This document shows, one piece after another, positions 1 to 9,176 of a stretch of 64,000 nucleotides of DNA. Made by a program: the position numbers and the translations under genes. The number at the start of each line of letters is the position of its first letter. The first letter of the stretch is position 1. The notes beneath the pieces are model-generated. The model saw nothing but the letters and a program-made list of their open reading frames with translations, was not told the origin of the DNA and ran no database searches. This stretch comes from Desulfovibrio desulfuricans (GTDB lineage: Bacteria; Desulfobacterota; Desulfovibrionia; Desulfovibrionales; Desulfovibrionaceae), in assembly GCF_024460775.1 (NCBI RefSeq), contig NZ_JANFYZ010000013.1:1-64000 (forward strand), in the 5' to 3' direction.

Positions 1-332
1 CACCTTGCCTTTTCATTCAACTTTGAGGGTGTTGCACTTGCAAGTTGAATCCGCCACTACAAAAGAGCTCATTGCAAAAAATTTTCCATCCGCAGACTAA
101 GCGTTCCACACAACTTCCATAGACATGCTGCACGGAGCTTTTTCTGGACTTTTCATAAAAAGAAAAAATATTTCAAATATGCTCCATATTCTGTTGAATT
201 CTGGAGGATTCGCTCGTAAATCACTTAGCACAACAAGCAAATCAAACATGCTTGCTGAAGGTGGCGTAAGTACACTTGCAACAGCAAGCTACACCGCAAG
301 ATGCGCTTGGCTGCTCACCAATGGAGCAATAA
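1..332. other. Intergenic leader before the K+ channel gene; no gene supported
   Basis: No frame here gives a recognisable protein. A 109-codon frame starting at 125 overlaps the channel gene and has no homologous-looking content. The stretch is AT-rich and probably carries the promoter for the channel gene. A GGAG at about 323-326 serves the TTG start at 333. Confidence 0.4.
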
Positions 333-1364
333 TTGAAAAAAAAGCTCTACATAAAATTGTTGCGCATCAGACAGCGCATGGGCATATTCTGGCCGCTGAT
401 GATCAACGGCACAGTACTCTTTGTTATATTTATACTTGGCAGCCTTGGGTATAAATATGTTGAAGGTTGGTCGCTGTTTGACGGTTTTTACATGGTGCTT
501 ATCACCCTTTCAACAATCGGATTCGGCGAAATACACCCCCTGAGCGAGCAGGGAAAGCTGCTTACCAGTGCTGTTATTATTTCTGGCGTAGTATATTTTG
601 CGCTTCTCATTGGTTATTTTGTGCAATTGGCTTCAGAAGGACGCGTATTTCAAATGATGCGGAGGCGCAGAGTGGACAAGGCAATTGCGGCACTTTCCGG
701 CCATTGCGTTTTGTGCGGTTTTGGCTTGGTGGGCCGGGTTGTGGCCGCTGAACTGGCCGCAGACGGCGTTGACGTGGTGGTGGTTGAAACCGATGACAAA
801 AAGGCAGAAGAAATCGAGAGCGCGGGCTATTTTCTTGTGCTTGGCGATGCGACATCAGACAGCGTCATGATGCGTGTCGGGCTCGACAGGGCAAAGGCTC
901 TTGTGGCTTCAATGTCCAACGACCCCGCCAACGTGTATGTGGTGCTCTCTGCCCGGGCCATGAACCCCGATCTCTACATTGTTTCACGCGCCAGCGACAA
1001 TCGCCACATCAGCAAGCTCAAAACCGCAGGGGCCAACCGGGTCATACTGCCGCACATGATCGGCGGACAGTCCATCGCCCAAGCCATTCAGCGGCCCCTG
1101 GTGGAATCCTTCATGCACCGCAGCAACACCAACGATGAAGTGCTGCTCGATGAGTTTCTGGTTTCGGATACATCGCCTCTTGTGGGCAAAAGCCTGGCGG
1201 AAGCTGCCCTGACCAGATCGCATGATGTTATCATCCTCGCCATTAAAAGCCAGGATAGCCCCATTTTGCAAAAAACCAGGGCTGACACGGTAGTTCAGGC
1301 GGGTGATGTGCTGCTTGTGGCTGGATCAAAAATCCATCTGCAAGGCCTCAATGAAATGATGTAG
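333..1364 (+). CDS. Potassium channel with RCK (TrkA-N/TrkA-C) domains
   Basis: Predicted ligand-gated inner-membrane K+ channel of the MthK/Kch type, 343 aa. Hydrophobic helices lie at about residues 19-40 and 77-100. They flank a pore loop with the selectivity filter TIGFGE (61-66). A Rossmann-type RCK_N domain follows, with GFGLVG at 129-134 and an acidic residue ending the second strand (VVVVE). A TrkA-C-like domain ends the protein. Translation starts at a TTG codon preceded by GGAG; no ATG in a sensible position precedes the first helix. It appears monocistronic. Cytosolic ligand binding (nucleotide or cation) by the RCK part is expected from the family, not shown here. Confidence 0.9.
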   Translation: MKKKLYIKLLRIRQRMGIFWPLMINGTVLFVIFILGSLGYKYVEGWSLFDGFYMVLITLSTIGFGEIHPLSEQGKLLTSAVIISGVVYFALLIGYFVQLASEGRVFQMMRRRRVDKAIAALSGHCVLCGFGLVGRVVAAELAADGVDVVVVETDDKKAEEIESAGYFLVLGDATSDSVMMRVGLDRAKALVASMSNDPANVYVVLSARAMNPDLYIVSRASDNRHISKLKTAGANRVILPHMIGGQSIAQAIQRPLVESFMHRSNTNDEVLLDEFLVSDTSPLVGKSLAEAALTRSHDVIILAIKSQDSPILQKTRADTVVQAGDVLLVAGSKIHLQGLNEMM

Positions 1365-1430
1365 CACCACACATCCCTTGCCGAGGCAGAAGACCGCGCA
1401 AGCTGAGCGGCCTTCTGCCAGAGTATCCCG

Positions 1431-3200
1431 CTAACCCTGATTTTTCATGTCGCGGATAAGCCCCTGAAGTACCTGAGATTGCTGTGCCAAATCCGCCACT
1501 GCCTTTGCCGCCTGCTCCATGGCCTGCGCTGTTTCTGACGAAATTGTGGCAACCTGCTCCACCGAATGATTGATCTCCTCGCTGGCTGCCGACTGTTGTT
1601 CGCTGGCCGTGGCTATGGACTGCACCTGATCGTTGACCAGGTGCACATTTTCCAGAATCTGCTTCAGCGATTCGCCGGAACGGATTGAAAGTTTTGTGGC
1701 TTCTTCGATGGATTCTGCAGACTTATCCACATTATCAATATTCTTTTTTGTGCCTTCCTGAATACCTCTGATGGCCTGCCCCACTTCTTGCGTTGCAGTC
1801 ATGGTTTTTTCAGCAAGCTTGCGCACTTCATCGGCCACCACGGCAAATCCGCGCCCTGCATCACCGGCCCGTGCAGCTTCAATGGCGGCATTGAGCGCCA
1901 GGAGGTTTGTCTGGTCGGCAATATCGGCGATAACACTCATAATCTGGCCGATACCTTCTGCCTGCTGGCCCAGAGCGTTCATATCTTCCATGATGGACAG
2001 CGACTGTTCATGCACAGATTCTATGCCCTTGACGGCATCACTGACTATTTTTGCGCCTTCAAGCGCCTGCGTCTGCGCCTGACTGGAGACGTCCGCCGCC
2101 TGCTGCGCATTTTTTGCCACCTCAAGCACGGTGGCGTTCATTTCTTCCATAGCCGTAGCTGTTTCCCGCACACGGCTCGACTGTTCGTCCGCCCCACGGC
2201 TGGACTGCTCAATCTGGGCAGACAGCTCCTCCGATGCAGAGGTGACTATTTCAACAACGCCCTCGAGCTGCCGGGCCGCCTGCAGCATGCCCTCTGCCTT
2301 GGCTCGTTCCGCCTGCTTCCGTGCTGCTTCTGCCTCAAGGGTGGCCTGCTGGGCGCGTTCAGATTCTTCTCTGGCTTCCTGACTCTTTTGATCGGCCTCG
2401 GCTATTTTTCCCTTGAGGGCTGCAACCATTTGCTTCATGGCGCCAAAAACGCCAATTTCTTTCCGGCTGGGATTAAACTGCGCGTTCAGGTCGCCGCCAG
2501 CGATGCGCAGGGCAAGGTCAGCAAGCGATGCAGGTTCATCACCAAGCTGGTGGAGCATATTGCGGGCAAGCAGGTAGCCAAGGCCAAGGCCAAGCAGCAA
2601 GGACACCACAACCCCCGCCATGGTAATATTTCTGGCTAGTATAAAATCCGCCTTGCTTTGCTGGCTGACTTTCTGGGCATAAGCAATCTTTGTATTAACA
2701 ACATCCTGAATCGTCGCTGCAAGATTGCGCGTTTTTTCTCTGCCTGTAGTCAAGGACATCTCTTGCGCCTTGGCTTTCATAGCCGGGTCTGTGGTTTTTC
2801 CCAACTCGACTGTCTTATTGTGAACGTCCCGCCACTCCTTGACCACGCCAGACATCTTTGAAAGGATCGCTTGCCCCTCTGCTGAAACAAAATATTTTTT
2901 TATTTCCCCAAGATAGTTATCAAGAACAGCGTATTCATCCGCAAGCGATTTGAGCTGTTTTTTGCTTTCTTCGTCCGTGGTACTTATGATGAGGTTTTTT
3001 TCTTCACGGACAATACGCAGCACGCTGATGTTTATGGATCTCGCTATATCAAGCCCTCGCATATGAATTGAATACAGCTCATCAACATCATTAGATATAT
3101 TGCTCAATTCCCTTACGCTAAATGCTCCTACGCCAACTGTAAATAATGAAAGCAACAAACTTAACCCAAACAGTTTTTGCATAGTTGAAATTTTAGACAT
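1431..3200 (-). CDS. Methyl-accepting chemotaxis protein
   Basis: Transmembrane chemoreceptor, 589 aa, signalling to CheA/CheW. TM1 is at about residues 8-28. A helical periplasmic four-helix-bundle-like sensor extends to about 190, TM2 is at about 192-213, and HAMP-like and coiled-coil segments follow. The C-terminal signalling domain contains the conserved hairpin tip [18 protein letters not shown]. No C-terminal CheR-tethering pentapeptide is seen (it ends DMKNQG). The start has a good AAGGAAGG ribosome site and a candidate sigma-28 promoter about 70 nt upstream. The signal domain is very like that of the receptor at 11520-13277, suggesting paralogy. The ligand is unknown. Confidence 0.95.
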   Translation of the reverse strand: MSKISTMQKLFGLSLLLSLFTVGVGAFSVRELSNISNDVDELYSIHMRGLDIARSINISVLRIVREEKNLIISTTDEESKKQLKSLADEYAVLDNYLGEIKKYFVSAEGQAILSKMSGVVKEWRDVHNKTVELGKTTDPAMKAKAQEMSLTTGREKTRNLAATIQDVVNTKIAYAQKVSQQSKADFILARNITMAGVVVSLLLGLGLGYLLARNMLHQLGDEPASLADLALRIAGGDLNAQFNPSRKEIGVFGAMKQMVAALKGKIAEADQKSQEAREESERAQQATLEAEAARKQAERAKAEGMLQAARQLEGVVEIVTSASEELSAQIEQSSRGADEQSSRVRETATAMEEMNATVLEVAKNAQQAADVSSQAQTQALEGAKIVSDAVKGIESVHEQSLSIMEDMNALGQQAEGIGQIMSVIADIADQTNLLALNAAIEAARAGDAGRGFAVVADEVRKLAEKTMTATQEVGQAIRGIQEGTKKNIDNVDKSAESIEEATKLSIRSGESLKQILENVHLVNDQVQSIATASEQQSAASEEINHSVEQVATISSETAQAMEQAAKAVADLAQQSQVLQGLIRDMKNQG

Positions 3201-3277
3201 GTTCGTTCCTTCCTTGTTGTGTGTGCATCATAAAGCGTGAACCAGTCACTCGCCCCCACAAAATCGGCATTATTATA

Positions 3278-3304
3278 TATTCGGCAATCACAAATATACG
3301 CTTA
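3278..3304 (-). promoter_or_regulatory. Candidate sigma-28 (FliA) promoter for the chemoreceptor gene
   Basis: Read on the minus strand, TAAG (3304-3301) is followed by exactly 15 nt and then GCCGAATA (3285-3278). The flagellar sigma-28 consensus is TAAA-N15-GCCGATAA, so 9 of 12 positions match with the correct spacing. Transcription would start about 70 nt before the chemoreceptor start at 3200. Chemoreceptors are typical FliA targets. Confidence 0.5.
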
Positions 3305-3329
3305 GGGGAATTTTTTAAAAACGTACCTT

Positions 3330-3361
3330 ATCTAAAAACATATTTTAAGTAGTTTTTAGAT
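3330..3361. repeat. Perfect 10-bp inverted repeat, AT-rich
   Basis: ATCTAAAAAC at 3330-3339 is repeated in reverse complement as GTTTTTAGAT at 3352-3361, with a 12-nt spacer. It lies in the divergent intergenic region upstream of the chemoreceptor promoter. It could be an operator or part of a cruciform; nothing more can be said. Confidence 0.4.
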
Positions 3362-3907
3362 TTAAAATAGAAAATGATACAATTATAAAAAAGTTTTATT
3401 AATTATTCGTCTAAATTTTCAGCAATATAATCGATATGAAAGTATCGGCTATCCAAAAAAAATTTTCCCCACCAAGCCCTGCAGTCCCTTTTGCAAATAC
3501 AACACTTGCGCATCTTCCATATTCAATTACACTTTACAACACAGCACCACACCAGACTCTCATGTTTACTATAAAAAATTTGACACGACATAGACTACTT
3601 GACGATAAAATTTACAAATATTTCTTCCACAACATCGTATAATAGAGAATAAATTATTTTTTTATCAGAACAAAATTGTTAATTAAGTTTGACAATGACA
3701 TTACCAAAATGATTCGTACATGTGTCGTCACAGACAGTACTGCTTGGCAGTCAACTGTAACAAATATCTAGACCAGTTTATTAAAACTGAGCTAAATACC
3801 AAACAGATACCTGCAGCGCACGATACTGGATACGATCAGTTCCCTTGCCCCTCTTCCTGCCAGCAGGCAGCCACGTACAACGGCACTTTGCCCTGTGATG
3901 AGCCCCC

Positions 3908-4522
3908 ATGAAGAACATCCAGAAAGTCATGAAAAAAATTTCAGGCATCGCCGCATGCTCTAGCCTGGCGATACTGCTGACCGCCTCCCTTATTCTTCCG
4001 CAGGTTGCCCTTGCCGCTGTAATTGCGGATGGCGACTACCTCATTCAGATGGCAGACAGCGATCTGGCAGTAGTTTCCAGCGGCATGACCGTGAGGGAGC
4101 GGGTTACACTCGGACAGAACGAGCAGGCGGGCATCTGGCGCTTTGAGCACCTCGCCAACGACAACTACAAAATTATTGCGCCCAAGCTGGCAATGGTTCT
4201 GGATTCATCTGAAAGCAAAAAATACAATGGAGTTCCCACCATCATATTTCCTTGGCATGGCGCCAAAAATCAGCGATGGAAGGTCATTGAAAAAGGGGAA
4301 TTATACAAGCTTATCAATCAGGAAACAGGCCTCGCCCTTGACCTTAAAGGCAATGTGCAACGCGTGGGAACGGTTTTTCAGGGATACACGGAGAACGCAT
4401 CACGCGGGCAGCTCTTCCGCCTGACGCCAATGGGCAGACAAAGCCCGCCAACAAAGGCGCGCGACGGTCAAGAAAAGGAACCGCTTGTTAAATCATTCAG
4501 CAACGGGCCTGCGGGGCAGTAG
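3908..4522 (+). CDS. Secreted ricin-type beta-trefoil (RICIN) domain protein
   Basis: 204 aa. The N-terminus has basic residues, a hydrophobic core and an ALA|A-like signal peptidase I site near residue 36, so export is expected. The mature part resembles a ricin B / CBM13-type beta-trefoil. It has repeated blocks with the QxW signature (NQRW in the second block), plus a similar IWRFE block and ETGLALDLKG. Such domains usually bind carbohydrate; the ligand is unknown. Length fits a single trefoil plus a short polar tail. An internal ATG at 3929 gives a more standard signal peptide and could be the true start. The gene sits at the edge of an accessory segment. Confidence 0.75.
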   Translation: MKNIQKVMKKISGIAACSSLAILLTASLILPQVALAAVIADGDYLIQMADSDLAVVSSGMTVRERVTLGQNEQAGIWRFEHLANDNYKIIAPKLAMVLDSSESKKYNGVPTIIFPWHGAKNQRWKVIEKGELYKLINQETGLALDLKGNVQRVGTVFQGYTENASRGQLFRLTPMGRQSPPTKARDGQEKEPLVKSFSNGPAGQ

Positions 4523-4679
4523 ATTAGCCCAGAGAACAAACTCTGCCGCCGCTTGCCTGCGCCAGCCTGCGAAGGAAACGCCCGACAGCGGGGATAGCTG
4601 GCGCACATGGCAAGAACGGCGCGACACGTCAAGTCAAGACAACAGCACCGCTGCACAATATTCAGGCGGGAACGAACAG

Positions 4680-5552
4680 ATGCATTTTGTGAAGGCGAAG
4701 GGAATTTTATCCGCTAAAAATGGCATGAACATCTATCGCGGATGTTCGCATGGATGCATCTATTGCGACTCGCGCAGCGCTTGCTATGGCATGGAGCATG
4801 AATTTGAAGATATAGAAGTTAAAGAAAACGCCATAGAACTTCTTGAGAGCGCGCTTCAGCGCAAACGCAAAAAGTGCATGATTGGCACAGGTTCCATGAC
4901 GGATCCCTATATCCCGGCTGAAATGGAAATCGGGAATGTGAGAAGGGCTTTGTCGCTGATACATGAGTACGGTTTTGGCTTTACCGTGATCACAAAGTCA
5001 GATCGAATATTGCGCGACCTCGATCTGCTGCAAAAAATTAATGAAAAGACCAAGTGCGTTGTTCAGATAACCTTGACCACACACGATGAAGAGTTGTGCA
5101 AAAAGCTGGAACCCAACGTAAGCACCACAAGGGAGCGCTTTAATGTGCTGCTTCGCTTACGCGATGCCGGGATCCCGACTGTGGTATGGCTTTGCCCCAT
5201 TCTACCGTTCATCAATGATACAAAAGAGAATATTGCAGGGATCTTGGAGTATTGCGCCGAGGCAAGGGTGCGCGGCATCATCAACTTTGGCATGGGAATG
5301 ACTCTTCGCCATGGAAACCGGCAATACTTCTATAGCCAGCTTGATCGTCATTTTCCCGGAATGAAGGAAAGATACATTCGCACCTACGGAACGCAATACA
5401 TATTGAGTAGTCCGAACAACAAATACCTGATGGACTTTTTCCGGCACTACTGTTCGCAGCGTGGCATCATGCATGAGCCTGAGCAAATTTTTCAATACCT
5501 GAGTACGCTAGAAGAAAAGCAGGCCTCCAAGCAACTGAGCCTCTTCGGGTGA
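4680..5552 (+). CDS. SPL family radical SAM protein
   Basis: 290-aa radical SAM enzyme of the spore photoproduct lyase-like (SPL) group. The [4Fe-4S] motif CxxxCxxC is at Cys22, Cys26 and Cys29 (GCSHGCIYC). Further family blocks are GTGSMTDPYIP, TKSDRILRD, WLCPILPFINDT and a C-terminal QLSLFG. I chose ATG 4680 because the protein then begins MHFVKAKGILS, as in the family. The upstream in-frame extension to 4485 overlaps the ricin-fold gene and looks non-coding. Despite the family name, no spore biology is implied; the substrate is unknown. The sequence looks most like Firmicutes homologues as I recall them, hinting at lateral transfer. Confidence 0.85.
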   Translation: MHFVKAKGILSAKNGMNIYRGCSHGCIYCDSRSACYGMEHEFEDIEVKENAIELLESALQRKRKKCMIGTGSMTDPYIPAEMEIGNVRRALSLIHEYGFGFTVITKSDRILRDLDLLQKINEKTKCVVQITLTTHDEELCKKLEPNVSTTRERFNVLLRLRDAGIPTVVWLCPILPFINDTKENIAGILEYCAEARVRGIINFGMGMTLRHGNRQYFYSQLDRHFPGMKERYIRTYGTQYILSSPNNKYLMDFFRHYCSQRGIMHEPEQIFQYLSTLEEKQASKQLSLFG

Positions 5553-5588
5553 TGTGCTGCATTCTGTGACTATGCAGAAATAAAAGCC

Positions 5589-5771
5589 ATGATGCGTTTG
5601 CGTGTTCGCGTGCTGAAACTGGCAGAACAACAACGGAGTTTCGGTTCACCGCACCTGCATGAATTATTGCATCGCGAATTGTTCGTGCAGAACCACAAGC
5701 TGGCAGAGCAGATTACAACACCGAACGGGTGGACAGCAGTCTGGACACTGCATCCCCAACGAAGTACATAA
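5589..5771 (+). pseudogene. IS3-family transposase (OrfB) fragment
   Basis: The frame encodes LAEQQRSFGSPHLHELLHRE followed by NHK. This matches the characteristic start of IS3-family OrfB (Arg-Phe-Gly-x-x-x-Leu-His-x-Leu-Leu-x-Arg-Glu, then Asn-His-Lys). The integrase catalytic region (DDE) that should follow is absent and the frame stops after 60 codons. I read it as the relic of a degraded insertion sequence. No clear terminal inverted repeats are visible. Confidence 0.6.
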
Positions 5772-6095
5772 GGACATCCACAATTTTGATGAAACCTATC
5801 CGAAGAAAGAAGAAAGCAAAAAGGCGCTGCAAAGCACAATCACCTCTATCTTAAGCTTGTCGCCAAACGGTTCAACATATCAGGATCACCCTTCGGGTGT
5901 GTTGGCTGAAATTCTTGCACAGGCAGAGCATAATAAACCGGCAATTTTCAGCCTGATGCAAAATGCATCAATCGGGGCTTGCCCCCCATAGCACCTGTGA
6001 TTCCATTCGCCTGCGCTGCGGGCGTAAAAGATCACGACATCCTGCCACTAACAAGCACTGGAGTGCGGTACCCAGCACTAACGGAGCATCTGCAC
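5772..6095. other. Intergenic / decayed stretch, nothing recognisable
   Basis: Follows the IS3 relic. An open frame running 5659-5991 has no recognisable domain and only partly unique sequence, so I do not call it a gene. The segment supplies the leader of the methyltransferase gene, with GGAG at about 6083-6086. Confidence 0.35.
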
Positions 6096-7025
6096 ATGAC
6101 CATGCCAACATCCCTGCCGCTTGATTGCGAAGAACTGCCAATTTACCCCATGCCCACTGCAAATCAATTGCGCATGGTGGAAGAAAGCGGCCTGTTTGAC
6201 GAGACATGGTACCGCCGTTGCTACCTGATGGGCAGAACCGCCACCATGCCCCCGCTTGTGCATTATATGCAGTTTGGACCGCGCAAGGGCTATCAGCCAA
6301 ACAGACACTTCATGCCGCTGAACTATCTGAGATTTCACCCGGAAGCACTGACGCAAAACATCAATCCGCTGCTGCACTATATACAAAACTTCAGACAGGT
6401 GACCGAACTGTCATCGCAAACAGATATTGATTTTCACCAGATTTACCATTGCGGCGGATTTGGTGGGAATGAAAGCTGCTCAGGCACAGGGTCATCACTA
6501 CGGCAAACTGCAACATTGCGCCCAGAGCTGCAAAAAATCTTTCTCAAATATACTATCAAAAGTGTTTTGGACGTTCCCTGTGGCGACTGCAATTGGATTT
6601 CTGCAATGGATTTTACAGGTATCACATATACCGGAGGAGATATCGTTGAGGATTTGATAGAGAACAATAAAATTAAATTGGGCAGAGGGTTTTCATTCCT
6701 GGTGCTTGATTTGTGCCGTGGGCCGCTGCCAGCAGCAGACATGCTGCTGACACGAGACTGCTTTGTGCATTTGAGCTTTGAGGAAATTTTTAAGGCTCTG
6801 GCCACCATAAAGAACAGTGACATCAACTATTTTGCCGCCACAACATTTACCAATTGCACAAAAAATTACGATCTGGACCAGATCACCCGCTGGCGCCCCT
6901 TGAACCTGTGCCTGCCGCCCTTCAACCTCCCCGCCCCTTCTGACCTGATCAACGAAAACTGTACGGAGAATGCCGGTCAGTACCAGGACAAATGTCTGGC
7001 AATATGGGAAGTGACGCAACTGTAG
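6096..7025 (+). CDS. Class I SAM-dependent methyltransferase with N-terminal glycan-enzyme-type repeats
   Basis: 309 aa from ATG 6096, chosen because GGAG lies 9 nt upstream; the frame stays open back to 5979. Residues about 34-105 hold two motifs of the kind found in large glycosyltransferases and polysaccharide-associated proteins: FDETWYRRCYL...PLVHYMQFGPRKGYQPN, then a shorter LRFHPEA...NPLLHYIQ. Residues 157-167 (VLDVPCGDCNW) form a glycine-rich SAM-binding motif I, followed by TGGDIVEDLI and a motif resembling LTRDCFVHLSFE. Role inferred: methylation of a glycan or related envelope molecule. Substrate unknown; no other glycan genes are adjacent. Confidence 0.7.
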   Translation: MTMPTSLPLDCEELPIYPMPTANQLRMVEESGLFDETWYRRCYLMGRTATMPPLVHYMQFGPRKGYQPNRHFMPLNYLRFHPEALTQNINPLLHYIQNFRQVTELSSQTDIDFHQIYHCGGFGGNESCSGTGSSLRQTATLRPELQKIFLKYTIKSVLDVPCGDCNWISAMDFTGITYTGGDIVEDLIENNKIKLGRGFSFLVLDLCRGPLPAADMLLTRDCFVHLSFEEIFKALATIKNSDINYFAATTFTNCTKNYDLDQITRWRPLNLCLPPFNLPAPSDLINENCTENAGQYQDKCLAIWEVTQL

Positions 7026-7349
7026 AATATACGGCGAGCTACTTGCGACAACTGCGTGCTGTGCCGCGGGCGCAGAACCATTCACATCCGGCACCCCAAA
7101 AGCCTGCCACGCTAAACACGCCTTTGACTCAGTTTTACTATCACATTGAAATACTACAAAGTTAATATATTGCATTGATATTTTTGTCAGCGCATTCCAC
7201 AAAAGTGTACATTTAAAAAAATAGCAATGAAGCAGATCATCCAATAGCCAGCCAATTACCAAATCACACGCTGATCGCCTACACTTTCTTAACGTTGCGC
7301 AACAATTGTGAAATTCTGTAAATCACACCTTTGCGATCCCATTCAACGC

Positions 7350-7391
7350 AAGAAAGGGATAGTTAAACTTTCGTCTAACTATCCCTTTCTT
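7350..7391. terminator. Long inverted repeat downstream of tRNA-Pro
   Basis: A 16-bp perfect stem (7350-7365 with 7376-7391) with a 10-nt loop, just past the 3' end of the minus-strand tRNA-Pro. No long U-tract follows on the minus strand, so it may act as a 3' processing or termination structure rather than a canonical intrinsic terminator. Confidence 0.55.
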
Positions 7392-7398
7392 GGATAAA

Positions 7399-7475
7399 TG
7401 GTCGGAGCGAAAGGATTCGAACCTTCGACCCCCTGCTCCCAAAGCAGGTGCGCTACCAGGCTGCGCCACGCTCCG
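7399..7475 (-). tRNA. tRNA-Pro (anticodon TGG)
   Basis: A full cloverleaf can be drawn. The acceptor stem CGGAGCG pairs with CGCTCCG, the anticodon stem CCTGC/GCAGG encloses the loop TTTGGGA, and the T-arm contains GGTTCGAATCC. The discriminator is A and the CCA end is encoded (7399-7401). Its 5' end lies directly against the T-tract of the hairpin at 7476-7504. Confidence 0.95.
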
Positions 7476-7504
7476 AAAAAAAACCCGCGCCGTTGCGGCG
7501 CGGG
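7476..7504 (-). terminator. Intrinsic terminator between tRNA-His and tRNA-Pro
   Basis: On the minus strand CCCGCGCC, a 5-nt loop and GGCGCGGG form an 8-bp GC stem followed by eight T residues. The T-run ends exactly at the first base of tRNA-Pro. It would terminate the tRNA-His transcript, leaving tRNA-Pro dependent on read-through or RNA processing. Confidence 0.75.
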
Positions 7505-7511
7505 AAAATTG

Positions 7512-7588
7512 TGGGGCGAAAGATGGGACTTGAACCCACGGCCACCTGGGCCACAACCAGGTGCTCTACCTACTGAGCTACTTCCGCC
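7512..7588 (-). tRNA. tRNA-His (anticodon GTG)
   Basis: The acceptor stem GCGGAAG pairs with CTTTCGC, with the extra G(-1) opposite C73 that identifies tRNA-His. The anticodon stem CCTGG/CCAGG holds the loop TTGTGGC, giving anticodon GTG. The CCA end is encoded at 7512-7514. An intrinsic terminator follows 7 nt downstream. Confidence 0.95.
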
Positions 7589-7817
7589 ACGGGAAAATTC
7601 TTATAAGCAGGTTATTTTAGTTTGGCAAGCATTTTTTCCACATAGCTTCATCTGGATTTTATCTAGAAAAGTAACTACACTTGCATCCGCTGCTTGGCTT
7701 GGCGGCAAAATACCCGCCAGCCAGGCCATTTGCCCGCCTCGCAAGCCATGGATATCGCATCTGTGATTCAGGCGCTTCCGGCACGTCAGGCGTCAAACAT
7801 TTTTTCGGGGACACTCC

Positions 7818-9068
7818 ATGGACAAACTGGTTATTGAAGGCGGCGTTCCGCTTACTGGCGGCATTGAGGTCAGCGGCTCCAAAAATGCGGCCTTGCCCAT
7901 TCTTTTTGCCTGCATTCTGCTGTCAGAGCCGGTCACCATCACCAATGTGCCCAACCTGCGCGATATACATACCACAATCAAGCTCCTGAACATGTTGGGC
8001 TGCACCTGCGAATACAACGATCATCGGGTACAGGTGCAGCCCGGCAATTTACTGCCGGAAGCTCCATATGACCTGGTGCGCACCATGCGCGCCTCTGTTC
8101 TGTGCCTCGGCCCGCTGCTGGCCCGCATAGGTCAGGCGCGTGTGGCCCTGCCCGGCGGCTGCGCCATTGGGGCGCGCCCCGTAGACCAGCACCTCAAGGG
8201 TCTGGAGCAGATGGGCGCCAGCTTTCAGCTTGAAGAAGGTTATATCATTGGCCGCTGCCGCCAGCTCAAGGGCGCGCACATATCTTTTGACATGCCCACA
8301 GTGGGCGGCACGGAAAACCTGCTCATGGCCGCAGCTCTTGCAGATGGCGAGACCGTGCTTGAAAACGCCGCCCGTGAGCCAGAAATTGTTGACCTCGCAA
8401 ACTTTTTGCGGGCCTGCGGCGCAAAAATCGAAGGGCACGGCACGTCCGTTATCCGCATTCAGGGCGTTACCTCCCTGCACGATGGGGAATACCCCGTCAT
8501 GCCCGACCGCATTGAGGCGGGAACCTTCCTCGTGGCCGCGGGCATTACCGGCGGCGAGCTGATGCTGCGCAACTGTCCTTTCAAGGATCTTGAAGCCGTC
8601 ATTCTCAAGCTGCGCAGCATGGGCATGGAGATCACCAACACCCCCGAGGGCGTGTTGGCGCGTTGCGCTGGCCCCCTGCGCGGCACGGATGTGAAAACCC
8701 AGCCCTACCCAGGCTTTCCCACAGACATGCAGGCCCAGCTTATGGCGCTCATGTGTCTTGCCGAAGGGGCCAGCGTTGTGGAAGAAAGCATTTTTGAAAA
8801 CCGCTTCATGCACGTGCTTGAGCTCATGCGCATGGGCGCGCAGATCAAGGTTTCCGGCCACACGGCCATGGTGCGCGGCGTGCAGAAGCTCACCGGCGCG
8901 CCGGTGATGGCCTCCGATCTCCGCGCCAGCGCATCCTTGGTTCTGGCAGGTCTTGCGGCCAAGGGCGTCACCGAAGTGCGGCGCATCTACCACCTCGACC
9001 GTGGCTATGAGAGCATTGAACACAAACTGAATGCCGTTGGCGCGCGTATCCGCCGCGAGAAAGAATAA
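7818..9068 (+). CDS. murA: UDP-N-acetylglucosamine 1-carboxyvinyltransferase
   Basis: Cytoplasmic enzyme that adds enolpyruvyl from PEP to UDP-GlcNAc, the first committed step of peptidoglycan synthesis. 416 aa, the usual MurA length. N-terminal [11 protein letters not shown] carries the conserved Lys-Asn pair. The loop [13 protein letters not shown] holds Cys115, the residue attacked by fosfomycin, so this copy is of the sensitive type. C-terminal [13 protein letters not shown] and HLDRGYE are also family signatures. It is followed by a lipoprotein gene on the same strand after about 110 nt. Confidence 0.97.
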   Translation: MDKLVIEGGVPLTGGIEVSGSKNAALPILFACILLSEPVTITNVPNLRDIHTTIKLLNMLGCTCEYNDHRVQVQPGNLLPEAPYDLVRTMRASVLCLGPLLARIGQARVALPGGCAIGARPVDQHLKGLEQMGASFQLEEGYIIGRCRQLKGAHISFDMPTVGGTENLLMAAALADGETVLENAAREPEIVDLANFLRACGAKIEGHGTSVIRIQGVTSLHDGEYPVMPDRIEAGTFLVAAGITGGELMLRNCPFKDLEAVILKLRSMGMEITNTPEGVLARCAGPLRGTDVKTQPYPGFPTDMQAQLMALMCLAEGASVVEESIFENRFMHVLELMRMGAQIKVSGHTAMVRGVQKLTGAPVMASDLRASASLVLAGLAAKGVTEVRRIYHLDRGYESIEHKLNAVGARIRREKE

Positions 9069-9176
9069 AAATCGTTCAGCTCCTTTTGCGGTTGCGCCAT
9101 GCTGGCTGCCAGCAAAAACGAGCTGAACGTCTACGTTAAGACGCTTCGCCCGCAACGCGGGTTTCAGGAGGATTCC

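Larger units (their letters stand above)
3201..3907. other. AT-rich intergenic region; no gene supported
   Basis: About 700 bp much richer in A+T than its neighbours. It separates the divergent chemoreceptor and ricin-fold genes. Short open frames at 3436-3642 (68 codons) and 3720-3911 (63 codons) lack convincing ribosome sites and resemble nothing known. It carries the sigma-28-like promoter (3278-3304), a 10-bp inverted repeat at 3330-3361, and a TTGACA near 3690 that could belong to a promoter for the ricin-fold gene. Confidence 0.4.

Noticed and set aside
125..454. 109-codon frame overlapping the channel gene start
   Set aside because: No ribosome site, no domain, overlaps a convincing gene in another frame.
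8049..9155. 368-codon minus-strand frame over murA
   Set aside because: murA is unambiguous on the plus strand.
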